This document shows positions 1 through 8,842 of a stretch of 64,000 bases of DNA, in pieces. A program made the translations under genes and the position numbers. The DNA comes from JAABSQ01 sp964573705 (GTDB lineage Bacteria; Desulfobacterota; Desulfobacteria; Desulfobacterales; Desulfococcaceae): positions 40,967 to 104,966 of the forward strand of contig CAZNLT010000001.1 in assembly GCA_964573705.1 (NCBI GenBank), read 5' to 3'. Numbering within the stretch: position 1 is the stretch's first letter; each line of letters opens with the position of its first letter. The notes under the pieces are model-generated. The model did not search any database, was not told the DNA's origin, and saw nothing but the letters and a program-made list of their open reading frames with translations.

Positions 1-316
1 TGAATCGGCAGGCCGGGTGTTCTTTTTCCGGAGTAGGAGATTCAAAAAAGGCGGTGAGAGTGGCTCGCAACTCGGCGCGGGGGTCGGTTTTCCCCTCCGG
101 CGCCAGGAAAAAGGCGGGATCATCGATTCGGCTCTCGATTTTTGAAAACCTCTGGCGATAGTGAAGCAGAATCCACCAGTATTTATCTTGGTATAGCTGT
201 TTTGCCTCGGCCTTCTGGAGGAGATTTTTCAGGTGAGAATGTTGGCCGAATTCCTCTCCCCGGCAGGTGTCTGCCAGGCAGCCGGCCAGAGAGACCCCGA
301 CCAGCAGGAAAACCAT
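1..316 (-). CDS. DUF4105 (Lnb N-terminal periplasmic domain) protein, cut by window edge
   Basis: Reading the minus strand from position 316 to the window edge gives about 105 residues with no stop. After a hydrophobic leader (about residues 1-15, with a Cys at 13) it has the hallmarks of DUF4105/Lnb N-terminal domains: the run IDDPAFFLAPEGK, a charged ATLTAFFES stretch, and an HPACRF ending. The rest lies outside the window. The ATG at 316 is one possible start; a TTG at 352 in the same frame would overlap the preceding DUF3015 stop and give a longer, better signal peptide. In many proteobacteria DUF3015 and DUF4105 genes are neighbours, which supports both calls. The biochemical function is unknown; an envelope location is inferred from the leader. 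Confidence 0.75.
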   Translation of the reverse strand, partial: MVFLLVGVSLAGCLADTCRGEEFGQHSHLKNLLQKAEAKQLYQDKYWWILLHYRQRFSKIESRIDDPAFFLAPEGKTDPRAELRATLTAFFESPTPEKEHPACRF

Positions 317-338
317 TCGAAAGAAAGCGGCTCGCTGC

Positions 339-800
339 CTAAATCCTTTCAAGAATCCGGGCGATCTGTTGAATTACAAAATCGTGGGTGACCTGGGGGT
401 TGGGATAGATATTATCGAAATTGGTTTGAAGGGTGGCAAAGAAAATCGGCCGTTTGACAACCGGCATCTGAATGATTTCCGCCAGGGTCTGAAGAGATTC
501 TCCCCGACCGGTGGCGATGTCGATGGCCAGATTGTCCATATTTTCGGCCACAAACCGGTTCGCCGCCTGGTTGTGTACCAGGGTTCCGGGACGATCGCAG
601 CCGAGGGTGCCGGACGTGATTCCGAAGGTCTGATTACCGAACAAAGCGTTGGTGGTCACGGCACTGACTGGGAAAAGGACCCTTTTCTGATTTTAAAATA
701 CCATGCTCCGGAGGCCGCAGCCGAAATTGGGGGGGGGGACCGAAAAGGATACGCCCGCCGTGAGCAGCCAAATCATCATGACCGGAATCAGCTTTTTCAT
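339..800 (-). pseudogene. DUF3015 family secreted protein, interrupted by an in-frame TAA
   Basis: An ATG at 800 behind an AGGGA ribosome site opens a signal peptide (MKKLIPVMMIWLLTAGVSFS). This is followed by the DUF3015 signature FGCGLRSMVF, then an in-frame TAA at 693-695. The same frame carries on with the rest of the domain (TTNALFGNQTFGITSGT, then the acidic/helical C-terminus) to a TAG at 339. Total length including the stop codon would be 153 codons plus terminator, the usual family size. No frame change is needed, so a single base change (for example AAA to TAA) explains it. A run of ten C on the minus strand (plus 729-738) lies just before the signature. The gene is therefore either a recent nonsense pseudogene or a base-call error. 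DUF3015 has no established function. Confidence 0.8.
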
Positions 801-832
801 CGGTTGTCCCTTTTTAAAATCGGGTTCGCGTG

Positions 833-1300
833 TCAGATAACGGTTTCAGTGCCGGAGGTCAATGTGCGAAGGATATCCTCCTTTCCCACAATACCCACCA
901 ATTTTCCGCCCTCAACCACCGGAACCGTATGGTAATTTTTGTCCACCATGAGAGCGGCCACATGGTTGATGGGCGTTTCCGGGTCCACCGTCACCGGGTT
1001 GGGGGTCATGGCGTGGGCCACGGTGGTTGCGGAGACTTTTTGAATCTGTTTCTCCAGCTGTTTCATGGAGGTCATGGGGATGAAACCATCTAGAAAAGTA
1101 AAAAACGACGGCAGGGGAAGCTTTTTCTGTTGGGCGATCAAATCGCTCTGACACAAAATCCCCCTGATTTTTCCCTCTTCGTCGACGACCGGCAATCCAT
1201 TGATCCGGTTTTCGATGAGGAGTTTGGTGGCCTGGGTGATCTCCGTGTCGGGGGTCACCGTGAGGACCTCACGGGTCATGATCTCTTTTACCTTAATCAT
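833..1300 (-). CDS. CBS domain pair protein
   Basis: The 155-residue protein consists almost entirely of two CBS motifs, roughly residues 7-55 and 95-150. Each has the M-(T)-x-x-x-x-T-V-x-P-x-T opening and the G-L-P-V-V-D or H-T-V-P-V-V strand. Such stand-alone CBS pairs bind adenine nucleotides and act as cytosolic energy or ligand sensors. There is no attached catalytic domain, so the partner is unknown. The gene stands alone between the DUF3015 gene and the Rad50-like gene and has its own candidate promoter about 70 bases upstream. Confidence 0.9.
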   Translation of the reverse strand: MIKVKEIMTREVLTVTPDTEITQATKLLIENRINGLPVVDEEGKIRGILCQSDLIAQQKKLPLPSFFTFLDGFIPMTSMKQLEKQIQKVSATTVAHAMTPNPVTVDPETPINHVAALMVDKNYHTVPVVEGGKLVGIVGKEDILRTLTSGTETVI

Positions 1301-1372
1301 GGACGGCAGCCTTTTATAAATCGATGATGCGGCGGCTTTTTAATCGCGCCGCGGGGGGTTCTCCATTCTTTC

Positions 1373-1402
1373 CTTATAGGAGAAGAAGAACCGGTGAGTC
1401 AA
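1373..1402 (-). promoter_or_regulatory. Candidate sigma70 promoter for the CBS gene
   Basis: On the minus strand TTGACT (1397-1402) and TATAAG (1373-1378) are separated by 18 bases. The start of the CBS gene at 1300 lies about 65 bases further on. The 211-base gap between the Rad50-like gene and the CBS gene holds nothing else recognisable. Confidence 0.45.
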
Positions 1403-1511
1403 GGAGAAACCGCGGGTTTCCACGGCCGTTTCTGACACTGAAAATCCGGATTCAATCTTTATTTCTTCGTCCGGAATCCGCTTTAGATGTTTATGGCCGA
1501 GTGGAACACCC

Positions 1512-3368
1512 TTAGAGATGAATCCGCCATGCCTTCGGGAAAAGGTCGGCGAAAACGGGGTCGTTGGTAGTGACGATCACCTGACGCTTCTTGGCTACTT
1601 CCGCCAGAAGATAGGCCAGGGTCTGTTTTCTTTTGTGGTCGAGCCCGTCGGCGGGATCATCCAGAATAAACAGTCCGAGATGGCCCAGGGCTTCTCCGAT
1701 GGCCAGTTTGAGCATCAGATACAGGAAGATCCGTTCGCTTTTGCTCATCTGGTTCAGTTTATAATGGTAGCCTTTGGCTTGAATGATGGGCAACAGCTCT
1801 CGGTCGGTCATCTGAATATCGAAGCGATGAAGAAAGGTAAAATGGCGGGACCAGATCTCGATGCTTCGGCGCACCCGCTCCAGCATTCTGCCGCCCAGCA
1901 TCTGAACCGCCTCCTCAAAGGCTTGATGGGCGGCGGCGCAGATCAGCACATTTCTTTCAGCCAAATCCAGGTTTTCCTGGTTCTCCGTATTGCGCTGAAT
2001 CCGTTCCTCATATTGTCTCAGCAGGACTTTGTTGTGAATGACGGCCTCCTGGGCTTTCCGCCGCCGGGCTTCCAAAGATTCCGGTCTTTTTTCGAAGGGC
2101 GATCCTTCCGCCAAAGTGTTTTCACGGACAGGCGGCCCCTCAGCCTCGATTCCGTGGGCTTCGAAAGAAGACAAATCGGATTTCAATCCCTTTACCTGGT
2201 TTTTCAGGTCGCCGATGCGTCTTTCCAATTCCCGCAGACGGCGAATCTGATCATCGAGCTCCTGAACAGCGCTTTTCGCGGATTCCAGGTCCCTTTCCAA
2301 TCTTCGATTCTTTGCCAGCTCCTTTTCCAGCAATCGTCGATCTTTTTCGATTGCGGCGGAACGCTTTTCCATCTCCCGCATCATTTCCGCCAACCGCTGG
2401 GCGGGAAGTTCCTGCTCGCATACCGGGCAGGTCGAATTCCGTTCCAGCCGGGACAGTTTTTCCATTCGGGTGCGGACCTGATCCGCTTCCCGGGTTTTGC
2501 TTCCGATTCGGTGCTGAAGCGCGTCGGCGGACCGGCGAAGCGGTTCCGCAGCCGATACACGGCCTTGAATCTGCGATTTCCTTTGTTCCAATTCATCGAC
2601 AGAAGGGTGGCGTTGTCTCTGCTCACGGGCCTGTTCAAGACGTGTCCGCTTTTCTTCATATTGTTGCTGCAGCAATCGGGTCACGGCGGGGGTGCTCCCC
2701 TTCGACCGAATGGAAGCCCGGTATTCGGATTCGATCTCCCGAAGGGAGGATTCCGCCTTGGCCAGCTGCCGGCGGGCCAGTTCGATTTCCAGAGGGTCCG
2801 GTTGGGGAGGCGGGGTGACCTTGGAGACCCCTTTTCTGAATTCCCGGGCCTTGGCCCAGGCTTTTTTAAACCGGGACTTGAGGATGAGGATATCGTCCAT
2901 GCCGATGAGGCTCTGGAGCAGGGTTTTATTGTATTTGGGGATGTCCTGCAGAAAATAGATCAGTTCGCTTTCCCGGAAAAAAGCGGTCAGCGCGGCGGTT
3001 TCCGGGCTCAGGGGAATCAACCCGCGAAGGTCTTCCGAATCAGCCACTTTCACCGGCCGCCAGTCTGATTCGGGGTCCGATTTTTCATGCAGGTTCGGCA
3101 GCCCGTCGGTGGACTGATGAAGCCGGTATTCAGAACCGTTTTCCGTAAAAAAAAGATGGGCTCCGCCGGAAGGTTCTCCCTTGGTGCAAAGATCTTTCAG
3201 TGTCAAGCCCCCATTCAAGTGACGGCCGAATAGGGCGAAAAACAGGGCGTAGACCAGGGTCGACTTCCCGGTTCGGTTTTCTCCGAAAATGAGGGTGGCG
3301 TCGCCGAATTCAAAATCAGCCCGGCCGAAACAGCCGATATTTTTCAGTTCCAGCCGCTGAATCCGCAT
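1512..3368 (-). CDS. Rad50/SbcC-like AAA ATPase with zinc hook
   Basis: 618 residues with SMC/Rad50 architecture. The Walker A motif GENRTGKST is at residues 29-37, followed by a long Arg/Glu-rich coiled coil broken by a zinc-hook CPVC at 314-317. A C-terminal ATPase lobe carries the signature region (MSKSERIFLYL) and Walker B (LFILDDPADGLD), then a VIVTTNDP switch. It is shorter than SbcC (about 1000 residues), mainly through shortened coils. Rad50-type proteins tether and process DNA ends, normally with an SbcD/Mre11 nuclease; no nuclease gene is adjacent. Its ATG directly follows the stop of the 60-residue gene upstream, so the two are probably translated together. The family call is firm; the cellular role is not. 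Confidence 0.85.
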   Translation of the reverse strand: MRIQRLELKNIGCFGRADFEFGDATLIFGENRTGKSTLVYALFFALFGRHLNGGLTLKDLCTKGEPSGGAHLFFTENGSEYRLHQSTDGLPNLHEKSDPESDWRPVKVADSEDLRGLIPLSPETAALTAFFRESELIYFLQDIPKYNKTLLQSLIGMDDILILKSRFKKAWAKAREFRKGVSKVTPPPQPDPLEIELARRQLAKAESSLREIESEYRASIRSKGSTPAVTRLLQQQYEEKRTRLEQAREQRQRHPSVDELEQRKSQIQGRVSAAEPLRRSADALQHRIGSKTREADQVRTRMEKLSRLERNSTCPVCEQELPAQRLAEMMREMEKRSAAIEKDRRLLEKELAKNRRLERDLESAKSAVQELDDQIRRLRELERRIGDLKNQVKGLKSDLSSFEAHGIEAEGPPVRENTLAEGSPFEKRPESLEARRRKAQEAVIHNKVLLRQYEERIQRNTENQENLDLAERNVLICAAAHQAFEEAVQMLGGRMLERVRRSIEIWSRHFTFLHRFDIQMTDRELLPIIQAKGYHYKLNQMSKSERIFLYLMLKLAIGEALGHLGLFILDDPADGLDHKRKQTLAYLLAEVAKKRQVIVTTNDPVFADLFPKAWRIHL

Positions 3369-3551
3369 CTAACCTGTTGTTTTTCGGATCAGTTCCTGGT
3401 AGATTTGATCCTCCGTCATGTAAGGGTTGGCCATGGCATGCCGCAGGGTTTTTATAATGGCCTCCTTTTCCGGATTCGACAACCCTTTTTCATCCGCAAG
3501 TGCTTCGAGGCGCTTTCGGAATAAATCGAAGAGAAGTTCCCGGGTGGCCAT
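3369..3551 (-). CDS. 60-residue helical protein coupled to the Rad50-like ATPase
   Basis: A small, soluble, charged protein (MATRELLFDLF...). It is predicted to be mostly alpha-helical, with a central NPEKEAIIKTLRHAM segment and a C-terminal MTEDQIYQELIRKTTG. I do not recognise a family. Reality is supported by context: it starts 3 bases after the PerM gene and its TAG is immediately followed by the ATG of the ATPase gene, leaving no spare bases. It could be a dedicated partner or regulator of the ATPase (inference). Confidence 0.65.
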   Translation of the reverse strand: MATRELLFDLFRKRLEALADEKGLSNPEKEAIIKTLRHAMANPYMTEDQIYQELIRKTTG

Positions 3552-3554
3552 GGA

Positions 3555-4775
3555 CTATTCTTTTGAGGCCCGGGATACATCGGCGGATTCCGCCAAAGCC
3601 GCCTCCCGTTGCTGAATGGGATACCAGTAAAATTCCCGCACCAGCACCTGGGTAATACTGGCGATGGGCACCGCTACGATCATTCCGCCGATCCCGAACT
3701 GAGCCCCGGCGATCAGCGCCAGAAGCACCACCAGCGGATGAAGCCCCGCCCCCTTTCCGACGATCTTGGGCTGAAGAACGAACCCTTCAATTCCCTGAAT
3801 AACCGCAAACAGGGTAAGGACCGTCAGGAGTGTGATCAGCTTGACGCTCCAGGGAACCCCGCCGGTGAATAGAATGATTAAAATGGCCGGGGTCACCCCC
3901 ATGATGGGTCCCAGGTAGGGAATGAACCCGCCGATGGCCGCCACCGTGCCGATCAGGATACAGTAATTTCGCAGGGCCGGAAAACCGATGAAGCCCATGC
4001 CGAAAAGGCCGAAAGCGAACAGGGTGCCCACGATCAGGGAGACGGTCAACTGACCCCGGAGAAATCCGCCCACGGCCGTATCCATCTTTTGTAAAATGGA
4101 AAAGACCTGTTCCCGATGTTCCGGCGGAACCATCTTTCGAAGGGTCGGCCCGATTTTTTCCCAGTCGATAATAAAATAGAAACTGATAATGCCCACGAAA
4201 ACCAGAAAAGAGAAAAAGCCGACCACCGATCCGATGCCGCTGAAAAAACCCTTGGTCGCCGTTTCCACCGCCTGGAAACCGCCCGCGGCCATCTGTTTCA
4301 GGCCCGGCAGGATGTCCTGAACGATTTTCTCATAATCCACCTGAATCTGCCGGATCTTGTCGGCGAGCAGATCCATCCAGGCCGCATCGATATTGAGAAA
4401 CGGGTGGCGGGCCAGCTTGTCCAGGAACACGGGGAATGCGGTCTTAATGACCTGAAACAGATGAATGAGTTCTGAAATCACCGTGGGAATCAAAAAAGCC
4501 AGAAGCAGAAAAAATACCAAAAAAATGATCACATACAGGACCAGGGTTCCCATCACGCGTCCGAGCTTCAGCCGGCGCTGAAGACCGATCACCAGGGGGG
4601 CCAGGATATAGGCCAGGAGAAAGGCGATGATGAACGGGGTCAGCACATTCAAAACCACGGCGAGCGATTCTTTAAGAAGCCCGAAGGTGTAGAAGCCGAA
4701 GGTGATTACTCCCATAATACCGACGGCATACAGAATTCGTCTCAACAGCGGATCGCTAATTCGGATTTCGGTCAT
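3555..4775 (-). CDS. AI-2E/PerM family membrane protein
   Basis: 406 residues with about eight hydrophobic segments. There is an N-terminal pair of helices at about 14-55, a long soluble insertion at about 100-190, and then the family's GFIPYLGPIMG and LQPKIVGKGAGLHPL motifs near the C-terminus. These mark the PerM/YdiK/AI-2E transporter family. Substrates are poorly defined: some members export AI-2, others are implicated in Na+/H+ exchange. It overlaps the kinase gene upstream by 4 bases, so the unit is an operon. Confidence 0.9.
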   Translation of the reverse strand: MTEIRISDPLLRRILYAVGIMGVITFGFYTFGLLKESLAVVLNVLTPFIIAFLLAYILAPLVIGLQRRLKLGRVMGTLVLYVIIFLVFFLLLAFLIPTVISELIHLFQVIKTAFPVFLDKLARHPFLNIDAAWMDLLADKIRQIQVDYEKIVQDILPGLKQMAAGGFQAVETATKGFFSGIGSVVGFFSFLVFVGIISFYFIIDWEKIGPTLRKMVPPEHREQVFSILQKMDTAVGGFLRGQLTVSLIVGTLFAFGLFGMGFIGFPALRNYCILIGTVAAIGGFIPYLGPIMGVTPAILIILFTGGVPWSVKLITLLTVLTLFAVIQGIEGFVLQPKIVGKGAGLHPLVVLLALIAGAQFGIGGMIVAVPIASITQVLVREFYWYPIQQREAALAESADVSRASKE

Positions 4776-7177
4776 TTCTGTTTTCCTTCCCTTTGAGTGG
4801 ATTGGGCATGCGTCAATGCTCTATGAATGGATCGGGACAGGTCCTCCATGGAGACCGGTTTCATGATCAGGTCCCGAATGCCGATCCGTTTCGCCTTTTC
4901 CGGGTTGATCTGTTCGCTGAAGCCGGTGCAGACAATGATGGGGATGTCCGGCCGAACGGCCATCAGCTTTTCCGACAGCACATCCCCGGTCATGTGGGGC
5001 ATCGTCATATCGGTGATTACCAGATCATACCGGTTCGGGGCTTGGGTAAACGCCGCCAGGGCCTCCCGAGGATCCTGGCGAGCCTCGACCCGGTACCCTA
5101 GACGATCCAGCATCTCTTTTCCAAGTTCCACCAGCACCGGTTCATCATCCACGAAAAGAATTCTTTCCTGTTTTCCGGACGAGGGCGGCAACACCGGTTC
5201 TGTTTCCGATCGCTTCTCCGAAACGACGAGCGGAAAAAAGACCTCGAAAACGGTTCCGCTTTCGGGCCGGCTGTCCACCTGAATCAGGCCGCCGCAATCC
5301 TGCACGATGCGATGGACAATGGCCAGACCCAGGCCCGTGCCTTTTTCCGGGGTCTTGGTGGAAAAATAGGGATCGAAAATCCGCTCCACGGTTTCCGCGT
5401 TCATACCGTGGCCGGTATCCCGAATCGTCAGTTTCTGATAGTCTCCCGGGTTCATTCCCGGCATCTGCCCCGGTTTTAATTGAATCTTTTCCAGGCGCAC
5501 CGTCAATTCTCCGCCTTTGTCTTCCATGGCATGGGCGGCGTTGGTGCATAAATTCATGATCACCTGATGGATTTCCGAGGCGTTGCAGAAGATCATTCCG
5601 GGGTCTTCTTCGACGTGCTGGTGAAACGTAATGGTAGTGGGCAAAGAGGCCCGCAGCAGTTCGAGTGTCTCCTTCAGAAGGGGCGCCATTAGAATCGATT
5701 CTTTTTCCCGCCGGGTTTCCCGGGTGAAGGAAAGAATCTGCCGGACCAGCTCCTTGGCCCGATTTCCGGCCTTTAACACTTGGTGCATGTTGTGGTGGGC
5801 ACGGGTATCGCTCTCGATGTCGTGAATGGCCATTTCCGTAAACCCGATGATGGCCCCCAAAATATTGTTGAAATCATGGGCGATGCCCCCGGCCAGGGTC
5901 CCCATGGCTTCCATTTTCTGGGCGCGGCGGAGCTGGATTTCCATCTCCCGGCTCTCTTTTTCGGCCCGCTTCCGTTCGCTCAGTTCCCGCTGCATCTGGG
6001 TATACAGCTGTGCATTGTCCAGAGCGATGGAAGCCAGTTTTGCAAACTGCTCCAGAATCCGGACATCTTCGGTCCCGATGGTTTTCTGTTCACTGCTGTG
6101 GCCGATGCCGATGACCCCGTCCACATGGCCGCCCGATTTCAGCGGAATCGCCATCACCGCTTTGACCGACTCGAAGAGGGGATGGGAGAGGTGATCCGGC
6201 CACGACTGGTAATCATGAATCACCAAGGGCGTTTCCTTCTGCCAGACCTGCCCGGTGATTCCCTCCCCGGGTTTGAGGGTATACCCGGTCAGCTCGGCAT
6301 AGGCGCCGATTCCGACCTTCATTTCCAGGATGTCCTTTTCCGGGTGATAGATATAGAGAAAACCGTCGAGGGTGCCGGCCAATTGCGCCGCCCGGGACAC
6401 CAGGGCCTGAAGGAGATCGTTGAGGTCCAGCCGGTGAATCAGCCCCAAGGTGGTTTCATGGAGGGCGGCCATGTATTCGTTCTGGCGTCGAAGGGTCTCA
6501 CCCGCCTGTTTCAATTCGGTGATGTCGTCGAAGGTGACGAATACCTCCCGGGTGCTGCCCCGCTCTCCGGTTTGAGGAACGGCGTTGACGCTGATCCATT
6601 TCAAATTCCGGCTGTGATTCTGCCGGGCCCCCAGAATAACCCCTTCAATGGATCGGCCGGTCTGCAGGGCCAGAATGCCGGGAAACTCCGATTCCGGAAA
6701 ATCGAAGCCGTCTTCGCGAACAAAGCGACACCGGGAAAAGAGTACATGAATAGTTGATATCTCTGTTCCGGAAACCCCCAGAATCCGTTCGGCAGAGGGA
6801 TTGATCGACAGAATCTCCCCCGCGGCGGTTTGATAAATGGCGCCCTGGGCCATGGTCTCGAACAGGGTGCGGTGTTTTTCTTCGCTCTGGCGGAGCGCTG
6901 CTTCGGCCCGTCTTCTTTTTTCGATGGTGAACTGGGCGTGGGAGCCGAAGATCAGGAAGAGGCAGAGGATGATGAGGAATTTCCAGAGCGCACCGGTTTC
7001 GGTTTGGAACAGCACATGAAAAAAATCGGCCCTGTTCCCTGAAAAGACACTGAGAAGCCACTCGACGATCCAGTAGAAAATTGCCAGACCGAAACCGATC
7101 AACACCATGTGATCGGTGATTACGGAGAATCGATCTGAATTGTCTTTGTCCCGCTCGGGGATGATCGGGTCGGCCAT
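4772..7177 (-). CDS. Hybrid sensor histidine kinase (PAS-GAF-HisKA-HATPase-REC)
   Basis: 801 residues. Two N-terminal membrane helices (about 24-48 and 63-82) are followed by a PAS domain (about 95-215), a GAF domain (about 235-385), a HisKA dimerisation region with phospho-acceptor His in GGIAHDFNNILG (about 430), a HATPase domain with GTGLGLAIV, and a C-terminal receiver with VDDEP and phospho-acceptor Asp in VITDMTMP. It should autophosphorylate on a signal read by PAS/GAF and pass phosphate to its own receiver, with no DNA-binding output attached. It is first in a minus-strand operon with PerM, the 60-residue protein and the Rad50-like ATPase. No ligand can be inferred. Confidence 0.92.
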   Translation of the reverse strand: MADPIIPERDKDNSDRFSVITDHMVLIGFGLAIFYWIVEWLLSVFSGNRADFFHVLFQTETGALWKFLIILCLFLIFGSHAQFTIEKRRRAEAALRQSEEKHRTLFETMAQGAIYQTAAGEILSINPSAERILGVSGTEISTIHVLFSRCRFVREDGFDFPESEFPGILALQTGRSIEGVILGARQNHSRNLKWISVNAVPQTGERGSTREVFVTFDDITELKQAGETLRRQNEYMAALHETTLGLIHRLDLNDLLQALVSRAAQLAGTLDGFLYIYHPEKDILEMKVGIGAYAELTGYTLKPGEGITGQVWQKETPLVIHDYQSWPDHLSHPLFESVKAVMAIPLKSGGHVDGVIGIGHSSEQKTIGTEDVRILEQFAKLASIALDNAQLYTQMQRELSERKRAEKESREMEIQLRRAQKMEAMGTLAGGIAHDFNNILGAIIGFTEMAIHDIESDTRAHHNMHQVLKAGNRAKELVRQILSFTRETRREKESILMAPLLKETLELLRASLPTTITFHQHVEEDPGMIFCNASEIHQVIMNLCTNAAHAMEDKGGELTVRLEKIQLKPGQMPGMNPGDYQKLTIRDTGHGMNAETVERIFDPYFSTKTPEKGTGLGLAIVHRIVQDCGGLIQVDSRPESGTVFEVFFPLVVSEKRSETEPVLPPSSGKQERILFVDDEPVLVELGKEMLDRLGYRVEARQDPREALAAFTQAPNRYDLVITDMTMPHMTGDVLSEKLMAVRPDIPIIVCTGFSEQINPEKAKRIGIRDLIMKPVSMEDLSRSIHRALTHAQSTQREGKQK

Positions 7178-7281
7178 AAAGGGTATCTATAATGAATGAG
7201 GAACGGTCCCGGACCGGTTCGGGTTGAAGTCGTACAGGCGATTGATATCCCTCCCTGTTTTTCCGGTCAAGAGACGAATGA

Positions 7282-8067
7282 TCAAGAGAAAAACCGGCCG
7301 CCGGCATCCGTTTTCATGCCGCGATGGATGACCGCGATGCCGTGGCTGAGGCTTCGGTATTCGATGCGTTTAAAGCCGATATCCGCCAGCCGGGATGCCA
7401 GAACATCCGGAGACGGGAAAAGACGAATGGACTCCGGAAGGTAGGTATACGCCTCTCGGGAGCCGGTGAACAATGCGCCTAAGCGGGGCATCACATGAAA
7501 GGAATAAAAGTGGTATAATTTTCTCACCGAAAGCGACTCCGGGTTGGAAAACTCCAGGCAGACCATGGCGCCACCCGGCTTCAGTATTCGATACATTTCC
7601 TGAAAGCCACGGTCCATATCGGTCAGGTTTCGAATACCGAAGCCGACCACGGCGGCATCAAAGGATGCCTCGGTAAACGGCAGCGATTCGGCATTTCCCT
7701 GCACATAATCCAGGGCGCGCCGAACAGGCGCGTGGGCGAATTTGGTTTTTCCCGCTTTGATCATTTCCCGATTGATGTCGCAGAGGACCACCCGGCCCTT
7801 CATTCCCGCCCGTTTTTTGGCGGATACCGCCAGATCGCCGGTGCCGCCGCACAGGTCCAGGACCCGGTCCCCGATTCGGGGGTTCAGCATATTCAGGGCG
7901 ACCCGCTTCCATAGGTAGTGGATACCGCAGCTGAGAAGGGTGTTCATGAAATCGTACCGCCGGGCGACCGTATCGAACTGGCGGCGAACCCATGGAGTCT
8001 TTTCCGCCTTGGCGATTCGTTGATAGCCGATGTGAGTCGTTTCGTTTAACGGGTCGAGATTATGCAT
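7282..8067 (-). CDS. ubiE: UbiE/MenG demethylmenaquinone C-methyltransferase
   Basis: 261 residues of the class I SAM-dependent UbiE/COQ5 family. The SAM loop VLDLCGGTGDLA is at about 68-79. Family signatures include the N-terminal FDTVARRYDFMNTLLS, AVVGFGIRNLTD, and the LEFSNP region before the C-terminal sheet. It catalyses the last C-methylation of menaquinone (or the ubiquinone ring). In an organism of this type the quinone is most likely menaquinone, the electron donor for the alternative complex III encoded 2 kb away (inference). It is divergent from the arginine decarboxylase gene. Confidence 0.93.
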   Translation of the reverse strand: MHNLDPLNETTHIGYQRIAKAEKTPWVRRQFDTVARRYDFMNTLLSCGIHYLWKRVALNMLNPRIGDRVLDLCGGTGDLAVSAKKRAGMKGRVVLCDINREMIKAGKTKFAHAPVRRALDYVQGNAESLPFTEASFDAAVVGFGIRNLTDMDRGFQEMYRILKPGGAMVCLEFSNPESLSVRKLYHFYSFHVMPRLGALFTGSREAYTYLPESIRLFPSPDVLASRLADIGFKRIEYRSLSHGIAVIHRGMKTDAGGRFFS

Positions 8068-8138
8068 GGCCGTGAATCGGTTTCAGGTTGCGAAATTCTT
8101 CCGGAGAATTCTTTAAACGATTTTTTGCCGGTACGGTG

Positions 8139-8167
8139 TTGAAAACCAGCAGCGCATATTATATACT
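8139..8167 (+). promoter_or_regulatory. Sigma70-type promoter for the putrescine genes
   Basis: TTGAAA (8139-8144) and TATACT (8162-8167) are separated by 17 bases, close to consensus. They lie about 75 bases upstream of the arginine decarboxylase ATG at 8242. Confidence 0.6.
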
Positions 8168-8241
8168 TTCAGGCTTTGAACAGAAAACCGTAGGTCTGAA
8201 AAGTTCCTCAGTATAGCGTAAAAGAAAGGGAGGTGCAAATT

Positions 8242-8787
8242 ATGTATGTTCCAAGGTATATGTTTTTTACCAAGGGGGTGGGAAATGCCAAGGAAAAATT
8301 GGCGTCTTTTGAGAATGCCCTCCGTGCGGCCAGAATCGCCCACCTCAACCTGGTACAGGTATCCTCGATTTTTCCGCCCTATTGCAGAATTCTGGAGCTG
8401 GAAGACGGGGTCGCCCACCTGGAGCCGGGGGAGATCACCCATTGCGTGCTCGCCAAGGAACAGATCAGAGAGCCGGGCCGGCGTATCGTCGCCAGTATCG
8501 GCCTGGCGCTTCCGGCGGAAAGCGGGCAATACGGCTATCTCTCGGAGCATCACGGGTTCGGCCAGACCGAACCTGAAGCCGGTGAATATGCCGAAGACCT
8601 GGCCGCCTCCATGCTGGCCAACACCCTCGGCATCGAGTTCGATCCGAATAAGGACTATGATGAACGTCGGGAAGTTTACAAGATGTCGGGAAAGATCGTC
8701 GAATCCCAGCATTTTACTCAGGGGGCGCTGGGAGCCGAAGGGGGCATTTGGACCACTGTGGTGGCTGCGGCGGTATTCGTCAAATAA
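8242..8787 (+). CDS. pdaD: Pyruvoyl-dependent arginine decarboxylase
   Basis: 181 residues of the archaeal/bacterial PvlArgDC family, which decarboxylates arginine to agmatine using a pyruvoyl group made by self-cleavage. The cleavage site sits in LVQVSSIFPP; the break would fall between Ser41 and Ser42, turning Ser42 into pyruvoyl. Other family marks are EHHGFGQTEPEAGEYAEDLA and the C-terminal EGGIWTTVVAAAVF. A GTG at 8233 is in frame, but the GGGAGGTG ribosome site is best spaced for the ATG at 8242. Agmatinase follows 55 bases later, giving a complete arginine to agmatine to putrescine route. Confidence 0.93.
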   Translation: MYVPRYMFFTKGVGNAKEKLASFENALRAARIAHLNLVQVSSIFPPYCRILELEDGVAHLEPGEITHCVLAKEQIREPGRRIVASIGLALPAESGQYGYLSEHHGFGQTEPEAGEYAEDLAASMLANTLGIEFDPNKDYDERREVYKMSGKIVESQHFTQGALGAEGGIWTTVVAAAVFVK

Positions 8788-8842
8788 TGGAAGTTGTCGC
8801 ACATAAAGGGCCGGCTTTTCCCTTTTTTTCGGAGAACCGGAC

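Noticed and set aside
339..800. Frameshift in the ten-base C run as the cause of the DUF3015 break
   Set aside because: The frame is the same on both sides of the run and of the stop; only the TAA interrupts it.
1518..3068. Long open frame on the plus strand (516 codons)
   Set aside because: It mirrors the Rad50-like gene, has no recognisable domain, and the minus-strand protein has all motifs.
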